DNA of 33,410 nt from Streptomyces hayashii (GTDB taxonomy: Bacteria; Actinomycetota; Actinomycetes; Streptomycetales; Streptomycetaceae): positions 1 to 33,410 of the forward strand of contig NZ_JAHHIU010000152.1 of the NCBI RefSeq assembly GCF_024539815.1, given 5' to 3'. The notes beneath the pieces are model-generated. The model made no database searches and was not told the DNA's origin. It saw only the letters and a program-made list of their open reading frames with translations. Made by a program: the position numbers and the translations under genes. This document shows positions 7,219-16,148 of this stretch, piece after piece. How positions within the stretch are numbered: the first letter of the stretch is position 1; every line of letters begins with the position of its first letter.

Positions 7219-10200
7219 ATGCCCGACACCGTGCCCGGCGGCACCGAGGACCGCCCTGCCCCGCAGGCCATGGCGCAACCCGAGGGAGCTCCGCCCGCCG
7301 GCACGGTGATCGAGGTGCGGGACGAGGAGTGGATGGTCCGCAGCAGCCACGAGGTGCGGCCCGGCGAGTTCGTGATCGAGGCGGTCGGTGCGTCCGAGCT
7401 GGTGCGCGGCCAGGAGGCCCGCTTCCTCGTGCCCACGATGGACCGGCCGCGAATCCTGCTCCCCGAGGACACCGAGCTTCTCGGTGACCGCTCTCCGCAC
7501 TTCCGGCGCAGCCGCCTGTTCCTGGAGGCAGTGCTGCGCAAGACCCCGCTGCCGCAGACCGAACGCAGATTGGCACTCGCTGACGGCTTCCTCCTCGACC
7601 GCATGGACTACCAGCTGCGGCCCGCCGCGAAGGCCCTGGCGAACCCGCTGCGGCCACGGCTCCTCATCGGTGACGTCGTGGGACTCGGCAAGACCCTGGA
7701 GATCGGGGTGCTGCTCAGCGAGCTGATCCGGCGCGGTCGGGGCGAGCGCATCCTCGTCGTCACGCCGGCTCCCGTGCTCGAACAGTTCCAGCACGAGCTG
7801 TGGACGCGCTTCTCGCTGCCCCTGGTGCGGCTCGACAGCGCCGGCATCGCCCGGATCGAGCGGAAGATCCCGGCCGGCCGCAACCCGTTCACGTACTTCA
7901 AGCGCGTGATCATCTCCATGGACACGCTCAAGAACCCCAAGCGCTACCGTCCGTGGCTCGAACACATCCGCTGGGACGCGGTGGTCATCGACGAGTCCCA
8001 CAACCTCATCAATCAGGGCAGCGACCGGCGCGCCCTCGCAGACCTCCTGGCCGAGCGTACGGACGCCCTCGTGCTGGCCAGCGCGACCCCGCACAACGGT
8101 GACATGCAGGCCTTCACCGGCCTGATCCGCCTTCTCGACCCGATGGCGGTCAAGGACCCCCGTAACCCCAAGGCCGAAGAGCTGGATCACCTCATGCTGC
8201 GCCGCACCAAGGTGAGCGACGAGGTGGCGAAGGAGCTCAAGGACCACTGGGCCCCGCGCGGCTGCTCCCACCCGGTGCGATGCCGGGCGAACGAGCTGGA
8301 GGAAGAGGTCTTCCAGGAGCTGGCGCAGAAGTGGCTCAAGCAGCCCGACGCCCAGGCCGGCACGGAGGACAGGCTCTTCCCGTACGTCCTGCTCAAGTCG
8401 TTCCTCTCCTCGCACCGGGCCCTGTTCGCCACAGTGCGTGAGCGGCTCGCCAGGACGGGTCACCGCCTTCCCGACGGACACAAGATCTCCGACGCGCCCC
8501 CGGCCGACGTCGAGGTAGGCACACCCGAGGCCACCTCCCTGCTGCGTCTCCTGGAGCTCGCCCGTGCCATCGACCGCGCGTCCGGCGGGGAGGACGGGCT
8601 GACCGCCACGTCCAAGCTCGCGGGTCTCGTCGAAGAGCTGCGCCGCATCGGCGTGGGGGCGGGCAACGTGCCCCGGGCGGTCGTCTTCTCCGAGCGCCGC
8701 GAGACCCTCGACTGGCTCGGCGAGGTGCTCCCCCCACTGCTGGGCTGGAAGAAGAAGGACGACGCCAAGGCCGCCGTCAAGGTGCTGCACAGCACCGGCG
8801 TCTCGGACAAGGTGCAGATGGAGTACGTCGACGAGTTCGCCCGCGCGGGCGGGGACGTCCGCCTGCTGCTCACCGGCGACGGCGCCTCCGAGGGCGTCAA
8901 CCTGCACCGTCAATGCAATCACCTGATCCACTGGGACCTGCCCTGGAGCCTGATCAGGATCGAGCAGCGCAACGGCCGCATCGACCGCTACGGGCAGACC
9001 GAGCCGCCCGAGTTCCGCGCGATGATCCTTGAATCGTCCGTCGAGGGCGCGCTCGACGACACGGACATCGCCGAGAAGGTCCTTGCCCGGGAGGCACGGG
9101 TGCACGCCGTCCTCGGTGCCGTGGAGGCGGCGACGAAGGAGAACGACGGCGACCTTGAGGAGAAGCGCGTCATGGAGGCGCTGCTCAAGGGCGAGGCGCC
9201 GCAGGAGGCCGTGGCGGACCTGGAGTCCGTTCCCCTGGACGAGGGTGTCACCGCGGCGGACCTGCCGCTTGCGCAACAGCTGAACGCCGAGTTCGGCGCG
9301 GACGGCGGCCCGTTCGACGACGCCGACTTCGATTTCGACATGAACTTCGACGGCGACGCGGGCTTCGACTTCGACGCCGAGCCGGACGACACCCCGGGCG
9401 CCCCGCACGAGGAGCCGGCGCAGGCCGCCACCCCTGCCCCCCTCCACCACGTCGAGGAACTGCGCCTGTTCAAGGACCGCCGCGAGTACGTCCTCGCAGG
9501 CCTCGCGGAACTCGCCGACCTGGAGCCCTTCCGCCTGGACACCACCGTGAACGGCACCGATCTCAGCTTCGACACCCCGGACGACCTCGCCGACCGGCTC
9601 GACGTGCTCCCCGCCGGCTACCTGCGCGACCAGGGCATCACTCGCCGTATGAAGCTCACCTTCAGCAAGAAGGATGCGGCCGACTCCCTGAAGCGGGCCC
9701 GCGAGGACGCCGACTCGTCCTCGCTGTGGCCGGACGCCCACTACGTCGGCGAGCTCCACCCGGTCATGGAGTGGATCACCGACAAGGTCCTGGTCCAGCT
9801 GGGCCGTCAGCAGGCACTGGTGATCCAGGTGGACCGCACCCGCCTGCCCGGGCCGGTGTTCCTCACGCAGGGGGTGTGGTCCAACAAGGACGGGCGGCCG
9901 ACGGTCGTCGCCTGGCTGGCCGTCGACCGGCTCGGCCTGTCGGACCAGCAGCCCCGGATCAGGGAACTGACTCCGACCCTCCTCGCCGACCTCGGCCTGG
10001 GCCCCGACATGCCCGACCACTTCGCCGAGGGCGACCCGGCCGCGCTCCGCCGCCACGTGCCCCAGGCCGTGGAGGCCACCCGCCGCGAGATGAGGCTGCG
10101 CCGCGAGGACGCGGAGAAGCTGGTGGACCGTCCTCTGCGGGAGTACACGCAGAGGGTCGGCCTCTGGCGCGCGCAGACCCTCCCCGGTTTCAGCGGCGGC

Positions 10201-10311
10201 CGCACCGCCCGCGACCGCGCGGCCGAGAACCTCGAAGAGGCGGCGGCCCGGCTCCGCACGACGGGCGACCCCATGGTGCGGGTCCTCGCGGTCCTGGAGC
10301 CGAGCTCATGA
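7219..10311 (+). CDS. SNF2/RapA-like helicase, DrmD-like
   Basis: A 1030-aa protein starting at ATG 7219 with AAAGGA upstream; the reading frame stays open far upstream, but that part overlaps the kinase gene. SNF2 motor: Walker A GDVVGLGKT (151-159), DESH box (258-261), SATPHNGD (288-295), and the helicase C motifs GDGASEGVNLH (about 553-563) and EQRNGRIDRYGQ (582-593). The domain order resembles RapA and the SNF2 helicase DrmD of class 1 DISARM, which likewise lies beside an adenine methylase gene. Residues about 693-727 are an unusual Phe/Asp-repeat acidic tract. It would use ATP to translocate on duplex DNA or strip bound proteins. Its stop overlaps a small open frame leading to the methylase gene, so the two are very probably co-translated. 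Function in defence is inferred from the neighbours. Confidence 0.88.
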   Translation: MPDTVPGGTEDRPAPQAMAQPEGAPPAGTVIEVRDEEWMVRSSHEVRPGEFVIEAVGASELVRGQEARFLVPTMDRPRILLPEDTELLGDRSPHFRRSRLFLEAVLRKTPLPQTERRLALADGFLLDRMDYQLRPAAKALANPLRPRLLIGDVVGLGKTLEIGVLLSELIRRGRGERILVVTPAPVLEQFQHELWTRFSLPLVRLDSAGIARIERKIPAGRNPFTYFKRVIISMDTLKNPKRYRPWLEHIRWDAVVIDESHNLINQGSDRRALADLLAERTDALVLASATPHNGDMQAFTGLIRLLDPMAVKDPRNPKAEELDHLMLRRTKVSDEVAKELKDHWAPRGCSHPVRCRANELEEEVFQELAQKWLKQPDAQAGTEDRLFPYVLLKSFLSSHRALFATVRERLARTGHRLPDGHKISDAPPADVEVGTPEATSLLRLLELARAIDRASGGEDGLTATSKLAGLVEELRRIGVGAGNVPRAVVFSERRETLDWLGEVLPPLLGWKKKDDAKAAVKVLHSTGVSDKVQMEYVDEFARAGGDVRLLLTGDGASEGVNLHRQCNHLIHWDLPWSLIRIEQRNGRIDRYGQTEPPEFRAMILESSVEGALDDTDIAEKVLAREARVHAVLGAVEAATKENDGDLEEKRVMEALLKGEAPQEAVADLESVPLDEGVTAADLPLAQQLNAEFGADGGPFDDADFDFDMNFDGDAGFDFDAEPDDTPGAPHEEPAQAATPAPLHHVEELRLFKDRREYVLAGLAELADLEPFRLDTTVNGTDLSFDTPDDLADRLDVLPAGYLRDQGITRRMKLTFSKKDAADSLKRAREDADSSSLWPDAHYVGELHPVMEWITDKVLVQLGRQQALVIQVDRTRLPGPVFLTQGVWSNKDGRPTVVAWLAVDRLGLSDQQPRIRELTPTLLADLGLGPDMPDHFAEGDPAALRRHVPQAVEATRREMRLRREDAEKLVDRPLREYTQRVGLWRAQTLPGFSGGRTARDRAAENLEEAAARLRTTGDPMVRVLAVLEPSS

Positions 10312-10373
10312 CGACGTCCCGATCCCCACGGTCCACCACCACTGACGCGATCCGGCAGGAGCAGCAAGCGTGA
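10308..10373 (+). CDS. 21-codon coupling micro-ORF between helicase and methylase genes
   Basis: An ATG at 10308 overlaps the helicase stop as ATGA, and the frame ends with a TGA at 10371-10373 that overlaps the GTG start of the methylase as GTGA. The 21-residue product (MTTSRSPRST and on, ending IRQEQQA) has no recognisable motif. The fit of both overlaps suggests translational coupling rather than a functional peptide, but it may be chance. The methylase also has its own AGGAG 8 nt before its GTG. Confidence 0.3.
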   Translation: MTTSRSPRSTTTDAIRQEQQA

Positions 10374-13300
10374 AGTTCGACGCTCTGACCAACGAGGGTG
10401 AGTACTTCCCGCCCTTCTACCTGGACGAGATCCTGCCCAAGCAGCTCAAGACCGGCCGCCTGAAGGAGTGGACGGCCGAGGAGCGACAGGGCCGGCCCAC
10501 TCCTCGTCAGGGCCTGCGGGACCTCACAGGCCCGTACCTCGACGCACGCCTCACCGTCGGCGGCGAGGCCGAGAAGTACAACCCGCTCCCCGACGCCGTG
10601 GCGATCGCGGCCCAGCGTTCGGCGACGGACGCTCTCAAGGCGCACGCGGGCCCGGACGGGCCCCCCGCCTTCCAGCCCGCGACCGCGCCCCGCGTCCACG
10701 ACGACACCCCGGAGGGCGTCTGGCGGGCGGGCCTCGACGCCTGGCACGTACGGGTCCTCAAAGCCCTCGGATTCACTCCCGCCCCCGGACACCTCACCGT
10801 GCACAGTGCGGCGGCTCCGATCGCGGTGCCCGTCGCCCACAGTGAGCCCGGCGTCGTCGTCCTGACCGGCGGCTTCGCCGACGACGTCGCCGCCACGCGC
10901 GGCGAGGGCTCCGCCAACCGCCTCGCCGTCCCCGTCCGCGTGGCGTCCGGCAAGACCCTCACCACGGTCACGGACCTGGCCGCCTGGCTGCTGTCCGCCG
11001 ACGACGCGCCCCGCTACGCGCTGCTCCTCTTCGGCGGGGTCGTCGTCCTCGCCGACCGGGAGAACTTCGCGCGCGGCCGTCACCTGGCCGTCAGCCTGGA
11101 GGTGGCGCTGCCCCGCAAGGGCCTCAAGGGTGCGACCGCCGGCGAACTCGACGTGATCGCCGCCCTGTTCGGGGCGCAGTCGCTGCGTCCGGCCGAGGAC
11201 GGCGGGGACGACGACATCGCCCGTCTGGTGGCGGAGTCCCGGGACCATTCCGTCGGCGTGACCTCAGACCTGCGCGAGGGCCTCAAGAAGTCGGTCCACC
11301 TGATCGCCAACGAAGTGCTGGAGCTGGCCGGCAGGAAGAAGGTCAGGCCCGACGACCTCCCCGAGTGGCTCCCTGGCTCCCTCGCGGACCCCGGCGCCCT
11401 GCCCCGCCTGCTCACCAACGAGTCGCTCCGCTACCTGTACCGCATCCTCTTCCTCCTCTACGCCGAGGCCCGTCCCGAGCTGGACATCCTCCCGATGAAG
11501 AGCCCGGAGTACACCTCCGGGTACAGCGTGGGCCGACTGCGTGAGCTGGTGGTCCAGGAGAAGCTGTCCAGCGCCTCGCGCGACCGCCACCACTTCCACG
11601 ACTCGCTGGCGCTGCTCTTCGAGAAGGTCTTCACCGGTCACCCGGTCGCGGAGACGGTCACCTCGCGCGACGCGGTGGCCGACCCCGACCCCGACAGCGA
11701 GACGCCGGAGCTGGCCGAGGACGACGGCTACGCGGGCGTCCGCATCGAGGCCCTGCGCTCCCGGCTCTTCGACCCCAAGTCGATAAGGCTCGTCGACCAG
11801 CAGATCGTCCACCCCGCCGACATCGCCGCCGACGGCACGGTCCCCGACACGGCCCGCCGGCTCGACCTGCGCCTGCGCAACAGGGTCCTGCACCAGGTGC
11901 TGCGCAACCTGACCCTGGTGGAGGGCCGCCGCGGCGGGCGCGGCGGCTTCATCTCCTACGCCAACCTCGACATCAACCACCTGGGCGCGGTGTACGAGGG
12001 CCTGATGTCGTACACCGGCTTCATTGCCGACGAGCCGTTGTACGAGGTCGCCAAGGGCGGCGACCCGAGCGGCGGCTCATGGCTGATCAAGGCGAGCCAG
12101 GTGGCCTCGCAGCGGTACCCGAACGACGTGTTCGTGGGGACGCAGTTCAACCCGCAGACCAACAGACTGGAGCCGGTTCCGCGCAAGGTCGACTCGTACG
12201 TCTACCGACTCGCCGGCCGCGACCGCGAGACCAGCGCCTCGTACTACACACCCAAGTCCCTCACCGAGGCGACCGTCGAGCAGACCCTGCGCTTCCGTCT
12301 GGACGAGAAGGGCGAGGTCGATCCCAAGGAGCCGGAGAAGGCCTGGATCAACGCCGCCGACGTCCTGAAGTGGCGCGTGTGCGAACCGGCCCTCGGCTCC
12401 GGCGCCTTCCTCAACGAGGCCGTCAACCAGCTCGCCGAGCTGTACCTGAGGCTCGCCGAGCGCGAGCGGGGCGTGCAGATCGACCCCGAGGACTATCAGC
12501 GCGAGTTGCAGAAGGTGAAGGCGTACATCGCGCTGCACAACGCGTACGGCGTCGACCTCAACGAGACGGCCGTCGAGCTGGCCGAGATCTCCCTGTGGCT
12601 GAACACCATGCACCGGGGCATGAAGGCCCCCTGGTACGGCCTTCACCTCCACCGGGGCAACTCGCTGATCGGCGCGGCGCGCAAGGTGTACCCCGGCAAC
12701 AGCCTGAGCAAGGGCGGCTGGCTGACGGGCAAGGACCCGCAGAAGCCCCGGCATGTGCCCCTGGGGGAGAAGCTGAAGGCGCGGGAGGTGCACCAGTTCC
12801 TGCTGCCCGCGATGGGCTGGGGCTCGATCGGGGAGAAGGTCTCCGTGCGGACCCTGAACAAGGGCACGTCCGAGGAGACCGTCAAGGCCGTGGTCGACGG
12901 GAAGGTCGTCGACTGGCTGGAGCCCGAGCTTGTCGAGGCCCTGCGCAAGTGGCGGTCGGCGATGCGGCGCAATCCGAAGGGGGACCCGAGGCGGGCGTCC
13001 GCGCCGAAGCGGAAAGCCGCTCCGACTGCGGAGAAGCAGGCGGAGAAGGACGAGGCGCGAGGGCAGGGCGCGTTCGATCTCGGCCTGGAGATCTGGGAGC
13101 AGCCGACGCTGGGGATCTCGGCGGCGTCGGGAGGTGGTGGCGGCAGCGGTGCGTCGCGGGTGAAGGCGGCTGTGGCTCCGGCCAGGTCCGCGCAGGACGA
13201 TGACGAGGAGCCCGGGGCCAGGACGCAGACCGGGCGGCTGATCGGGCTTGGCCGGCGGGTCGAGTACCTGTGGGACCTGGTCGTGATGCGGCTGACCCTC

Positions 13301-15892
13301 TCCGAGCAGGAGATCTCGCGGAATGTGGACGTGTGGGGAGCGACGGCTCCCCGCGACGGGCAGGGGGAGGAAGGCGAGGTTCGTCGCACTCCGATGGACC
13401 GGGACGCCGTCCTGAAGGCACTCCAGCGGAAGGGCACCCCGTACTGGCGGCTCAAGCAGGTCATGGACGCGTGGTGCGCGCTGTGGTTCTGGCCGCTGGA
13501 GGAGATCGGGCTGCTGGACGGCACGGACGAGTTCCAGTACCTCCCGAACGGCGAGGACCGCACCGCGCTGCCCAAGGGGGACGCCCGGCGAAAGGTCGCC
13601 CTCAAGTCCCTCGACGACTGGATCGAGTTCGCCGAGGCCGTACTCGGTCGCGTCGACGTGGACACCGGGGAGGGGCAGCAGGCGTCGCTGTTGTCCTTCG
13701 GGGGTGTGCAGGACCTGCGTGAGCTGGACGAGAAGGAGAAGGAACTCGACTGGAAGATGACCGAGGAGACGGCCTGGTCCCGGCCGGCGGATCTCGGTGA
13801 CGTGTTCCCGTGGTACGAGTCCGTGCAGCGGATCGCGGAGGAACGGGGCTTCTTCCATTGGGAGTTGGACTTCGCCCATGTCTTCGCGGAGGGCGGGTTC
13901 GACTTGATGGTGGGGAATCCGCCGTGGGTGCGGCAGGAGTGGGACGAGAACGGGGTCCTCGCGGAGGCCGAGCCGTGGTTCGTTCTGGGCGGGAAGGACG
14001 CGGAGGCCGACCGGGAGTGGAACGTCGCCGAGGTACTGGGCAATCCGGAGAACCGGTCGTTCTATCTGGGTGAGCTGGGTACCGTCGCGGGCGTTTCGGA
14101 GTTCCTGTCGTCGGCGGACACGTATCCGGAGCTGGTGGGGACGCGACCGGATATGTATCGCGCGTTCATGTTGTCGGGTTGGCGGGCTATTGGCGAGCGG
14201 GGCATCGCTGGCCTGATTCATCCCTCCACACATCTGACCGGATCGAACGAGGCGGTCTTGCGCGGGGCTGCATATCGGCATCTGCGGTTCCACGCTGACT
14301 TCACCAACGAGCTGCTCATCTTCGCCAACCCGGTGGGGAACAGCAGTCACTTCAGCGTCAATGTGTACGGCAAGGACCAGGACATCCACTTCCAGCATCT
14401 GAGCTGGCTCCTGCACCCCAGCGTGCTGGTCAAGTCCGTCCGCCACACCAAGAAGGACGACCCTGTGCCGGGCGTCAAGCACGAGGGCAAGTGGGACCTG
14501 CGTCCGCACCGGGACCGTATCGTTACCGTGGACGAGACACGCCTCACGGAATGGCGCGAGCTGGCAGGAGAGGAGAATCCGCTGCCAGCCGAGCAGACCA
14601 AGCTCCTCTATCCCGTGACGCGAGCCGAGGAGTCGGCCATCGGCGCGCTCGCGAAGTGGCCCCACCGACTGGGAGCACTGCGCCCAAGGATCAGCGGGGG
14701 CTTCAACGAGAAGACTGATCGCACGAAGGGTTACTTCACCTGGACTCCCAGCGAGGTCGACAGCTGGCAGGACGTCATCCTCCAAGGGCCTCTGATCCAT
14801 GTGGCCACGCCGCTGCACAAGCAGCCCCCCGAGGGCGGCTCGAAGAGCATGCGTGATTACGAGGCGTGGGATCACCTGAATCTTGCGGTGGATGCGGTGC
14901 CGCGCACGAACTACCGGCGGTCGGTCTCGGTTTCGGCCTACTACGAGGCTCTGTCCAGGCGTACCTGGACCGACTTGGAACTACTCAACGAACTGCGGCA
15001 TGACGAGCAAGTAACCGACGTTATCCGAGAACTCACAGACGACGAGGACGAGCAAAAGGCCACGCTGGGCAGCTGGGCCTCTCGACCCTACTCACGATTC
15101 TTCCGCTTGGCCTGGCGTCGACAGATCGCATCGAACACGGAGCGCAGCCTATTTGCAGCTCTCATCCCGCCTGGGCCAGCCCACGTCCACATGATGCATA
15201 GTGCTGTGCTCGACAGCAGTAGAGAGACAGTGCTGACCGCAGGCTTCTGGGCGTCCCTGCCGCTGGACTACTTCTTGCGCGCTACAGGTCGCTCCGACCT
15301 TCAAAAGGGCGAGGCCGAGGTGATGCCTGCTCCCACAGAAGACCACCCCCTCGAAGCAGCCCTCCTCCTCCGCACCCTCCGCCTCAACTGCCAGACCAAC
15401 GCCTACGCCCCCCTCTGGGAAGAGCTGTACGACGACTCCTGGCAGCAGGACACCTGGGCCGCCTCCGGAACCTGGCCCAAGTCCACGCCCCCGCTCACCG
15501 AAGGCGTGGGCCGCACCTGGACCCGCGACACCCCGCTCCGTACGGAGTTCGCCCGCCGTGCGGCCCTCGTCGAGATCGACGCCCTGGTCGCCGTATGGCT
15601 CCATATCAGCTCGGACGAGCTCCTCGCCATGTACGACGCCCGGTTCCCCGTACTCCAGCAGTACGAGGAGAACATGTGGTTCGACGCGACCGGCCGCCGT
15701 ATCGCCAAGGCGCACCAGCAGCACGGCTACGGTCAGCCCAAGGACGCCTGGAAGAAGTTGAGTTCACATGACGAGTTCCCGACCGCGTACACGCTTCCCG
15801 ACGGTTACACCGACCCCCTTTACCAAGCCCGCCGCAAGGTCGAGATGAAGGCGGCCCACGCCGAGTTCACCCGCCGTCTGGGCGGAGCCTGA
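10370..15892 (+). CDS. Large adenine-N6 DNA methyltransferase, Eco57I/PglX/DrmMI-like
   Basis: A 1840-aa protein with GTG start at 10370 and AGGAG (10357-10361) upstream. SAM-methylase motifs: YYTP (625-628), motif I PALGSGAFL (673-681), YGVDLNETAVELAEISLWL (about 725-745), and catalytic NPPW (1183-1186) in FDLMVGNPPWVRQEW. These belong to gamma-type adenine-N6 methylases like Eco57I, PglX and DrmMI. About 500 residues separate motifs I and IV and include a charged, Gly-rich linker near residues 880-950, an unusually large insert. The N-terminal ~450 residues show no clear PD-(D/E)XK nuclease. The C-terminal third is probably the target-recognition region; its DNA from about 14,100 to 15,340 is less GC-rich than the rest. 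Probable role: methylating host DNA so the locus' helicases spare it. A terminator follows. Confidence 0.88.
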   Translation: MKFDALTNEGEYFPPFYLDEILPKQLKTGRLKEWTAEERQGRPTPRQGLRDLTGPYLDARLTVGGEAEKYNPLPDAVAIAAQRSATDALKAHAGPDGPPAFQPATAPRVHDDTPEGVWRAGLDAWHVRVLKALGFTPAPGHLTVHSAAAPIAVPVAHSEPGVVVLTGGFADDVAATRGEGSANRLAVPVRVASGKTLTTVTDLAAWLLSADDAPRYALLLFGGVVVLADRENFARGRHLAVSLEVALPRKGLKGATAGELDVIAALFGAQSLRPAEDGGDDDIARLVAESRDHSVGVTSDLREGLKKSVHLIANEVLELAGRKKVRPDDLPEWLPGSLADPGALPRLLTNESLRYLYRILFLLYAEARPELDILPMKSPEYTSGYSVGRLRELVVQEKLSSASRDRHHFHDSLALLFEKVFTGHPVAETVTSRDAVADPDPDSETPELAEDDGYAGVRIEALRSRLFDPKSIRLVDQQIVHPADIAADGTVPDTARRLDLRLRNRVLHQVLRNLTLVEGRRGGRGGFISYANLDINHLGAVYEGLMSYTGFIADEPLYEVAKGGDPSGGSWLIKASQVASQRYPNDVFVGTQFNPQTNRLEPVPRKVDSYVYRLAGRDRETSASYYTPKSLTEATVEQTLRFRLDEKGEVDPKEPEKAWINAADVLKWRVCEPALGSGAFLNEAVNQLAELYLRLAERERGVQIDPEDYQRELQKVKAYIALHNAYGVDLNETAVELAEISLWLNTMHRGMKAPWYGLHLHRGNSLIGAARKVYPGNSLSKGGWLTGKDPQKPRHVPLGEKLKAREVHQFLLPAMGWGSIGEKVSVRTLNKGTSEETVKAVVDGKVVDWLEPELVEALRKWRSAMRRNPKGDPRRASAPKRKAAPTAEKQAEKDEARGQGAFDLGLEIWEQPTLGISAASGGGGGSGASRVKAAVAPARSAQDDDEEPGARTQTGRLIGLGRRVEYLWDLVVMRLTLSEQEISRNVDVWGATAPRDGQGEEGEVRRTPMDRDAVLKALQRKGTPYWRLKQVMDAWCALWFWPLEEIGLLDGTDEFQYLPNGEDRTALPKGDARRKVALKSLDDWIEFAEAVLGRVDVDTGEGQQASLLSFGGVQDLRELDEKEKELDWKMTEETAWSRPADLGDVFPWYESVQRIAEERGFFHWELDFAHVFAEGGFDLMVGNPPWVRQEWDENGVLAEAEPWFVLGGKDAEADREWNVAEVLGNPENRSFYLGELGTVAGVSEFLSSADTYPELVGTRPDMYRAFMLSGWRAIGERGIAGLIHPSTHLTGSNEAVLRGAAYRHLRFHADFTNELLIFANPVGNSSHFSVNVYGKDQDIHFQHLSWLLHPSVLVKSVRHTKKDDPVPGVKHEGKWDLRPHRDRIVTVDETRLTEWRELAGEENPLPAEQTKLLYPVTRAEESAIGALAKWPHRLGALRPRISGGFNEKTDRTKGYFTWTPSEVDSWQDVILQGPLIHVATPLHKQPPEGGSKSMRDYEAWDHLNLAVDAVPRTNYRRSVSVSAYYEALSRRTWTDLELLNELRHDEQVTDVIRELTDDEDEQKATLGSWASRPYSRFFRLAWRRQIASNTERSLFAALIPPGPAHVHMMHSAVLDSSRETVLTAGFWASLPLDYFLRATGRSDLQKGEAEVMPAPTEDHPLEAALLLRTLRLNCQTNAYAPLWEELYDDSWQQDTWAASGTWPKSTPPLTEGVGRTWTRDTPLRTEFARRAALVEIDALVAVWLHISSDELLAMYDARFPVLQQYEENMWFDATGRRIAKAHQQHGYGQPKDAWKKLSSHDEFPTAYTLPDGYTDPLYQARRKVEMKAAHAEFTRRLGGA

Positions 15893-15899
15893 CGCACGG

Positions 15900-15933
15900 G
15901 AGCCCTGCCGCCCGACAAGGACCGGCAGGGCTC
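15900..15933. terminator. Strong hairpin terminator after the methylase gene
   Basis: GAGCCCTGCCG (15900-15910) and CGGCAGGGCTC (15923-15933) form a perfect 11-bp stem with a 12-nt loop. It begins 8 nt after the methylase stop and lies before the end of the convergent DUF397 gene. There is no T-run, as is common in Streptomyces; it may work in both directions. It would end the kinase/helicase/methylase transcript here. Confidence 0.75.
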
Positions 15934-15950
15934 ACGCGTACGCACGACCG

Positions 15951-16148
15951 TCAGGCCTCCCCGACAAACCCCGCCCACGCTTCACGCGACACACGGATGA
16001 TCGGCCCGGCCACGGCCTTGGAGTCCCGGATGTGCACAACTCCCGTAGCGGCCGCGACCTCGACGCAGTCCCCGCCTTCAGCTCCGCTGTAGCTGCTCTT
16101 GAACCAGGCGAGATCCGACACGATGGCCGAGGACTCAGCGATGTTCAT
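15951..16148 (-). CDS. DUF397 small protein
   Basis: A 65-aa protein with the DUF397 hallmarks: LAWFKSSYSGAEGGDCVEVA near the start, VVHIRDSKAVAGPIIRVS, and a terminal AWAGFV. Its ATG overlaps the stop of the upstream XRE gene as ATGA, so the two are translationally coupled. In Streptomyces, DUF397 proteins pair with XRE/DUF5753-type regulators and often with HATPase genes, as at the whiJ locus. There they are thought to act as small partners that counter the regulator. Length is normal. The specific role here is unknown. Confidence 0.93.
   Translation of the reverse strand: MNIAESSAIVSDLAWFKSSYSGAEGGDCVEVAAATGVVHIRDSKAVAGPIIRVSREAWAGFVGEA

Noticed and set aside
7156..10056. Long minus-strand frame opposite the SNF2 gene
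   Set aside because: Codon shadow; the plus strand carries all SNF2 motifs.
13125..13150. Gly-codon run in the methylase as a phase-variable repeat
   Set aside because: The GGTGGTGGCGGCAGC run is in triplets and imperfect, so slippage would not shift the frame; it reads as a flexible linker.
12077..14875. Long minus-strand frame opposite the methylase gene
   Set aside because: No recognisable motifs, and composition is typical of a codon shadow of the plus-strand methylase.
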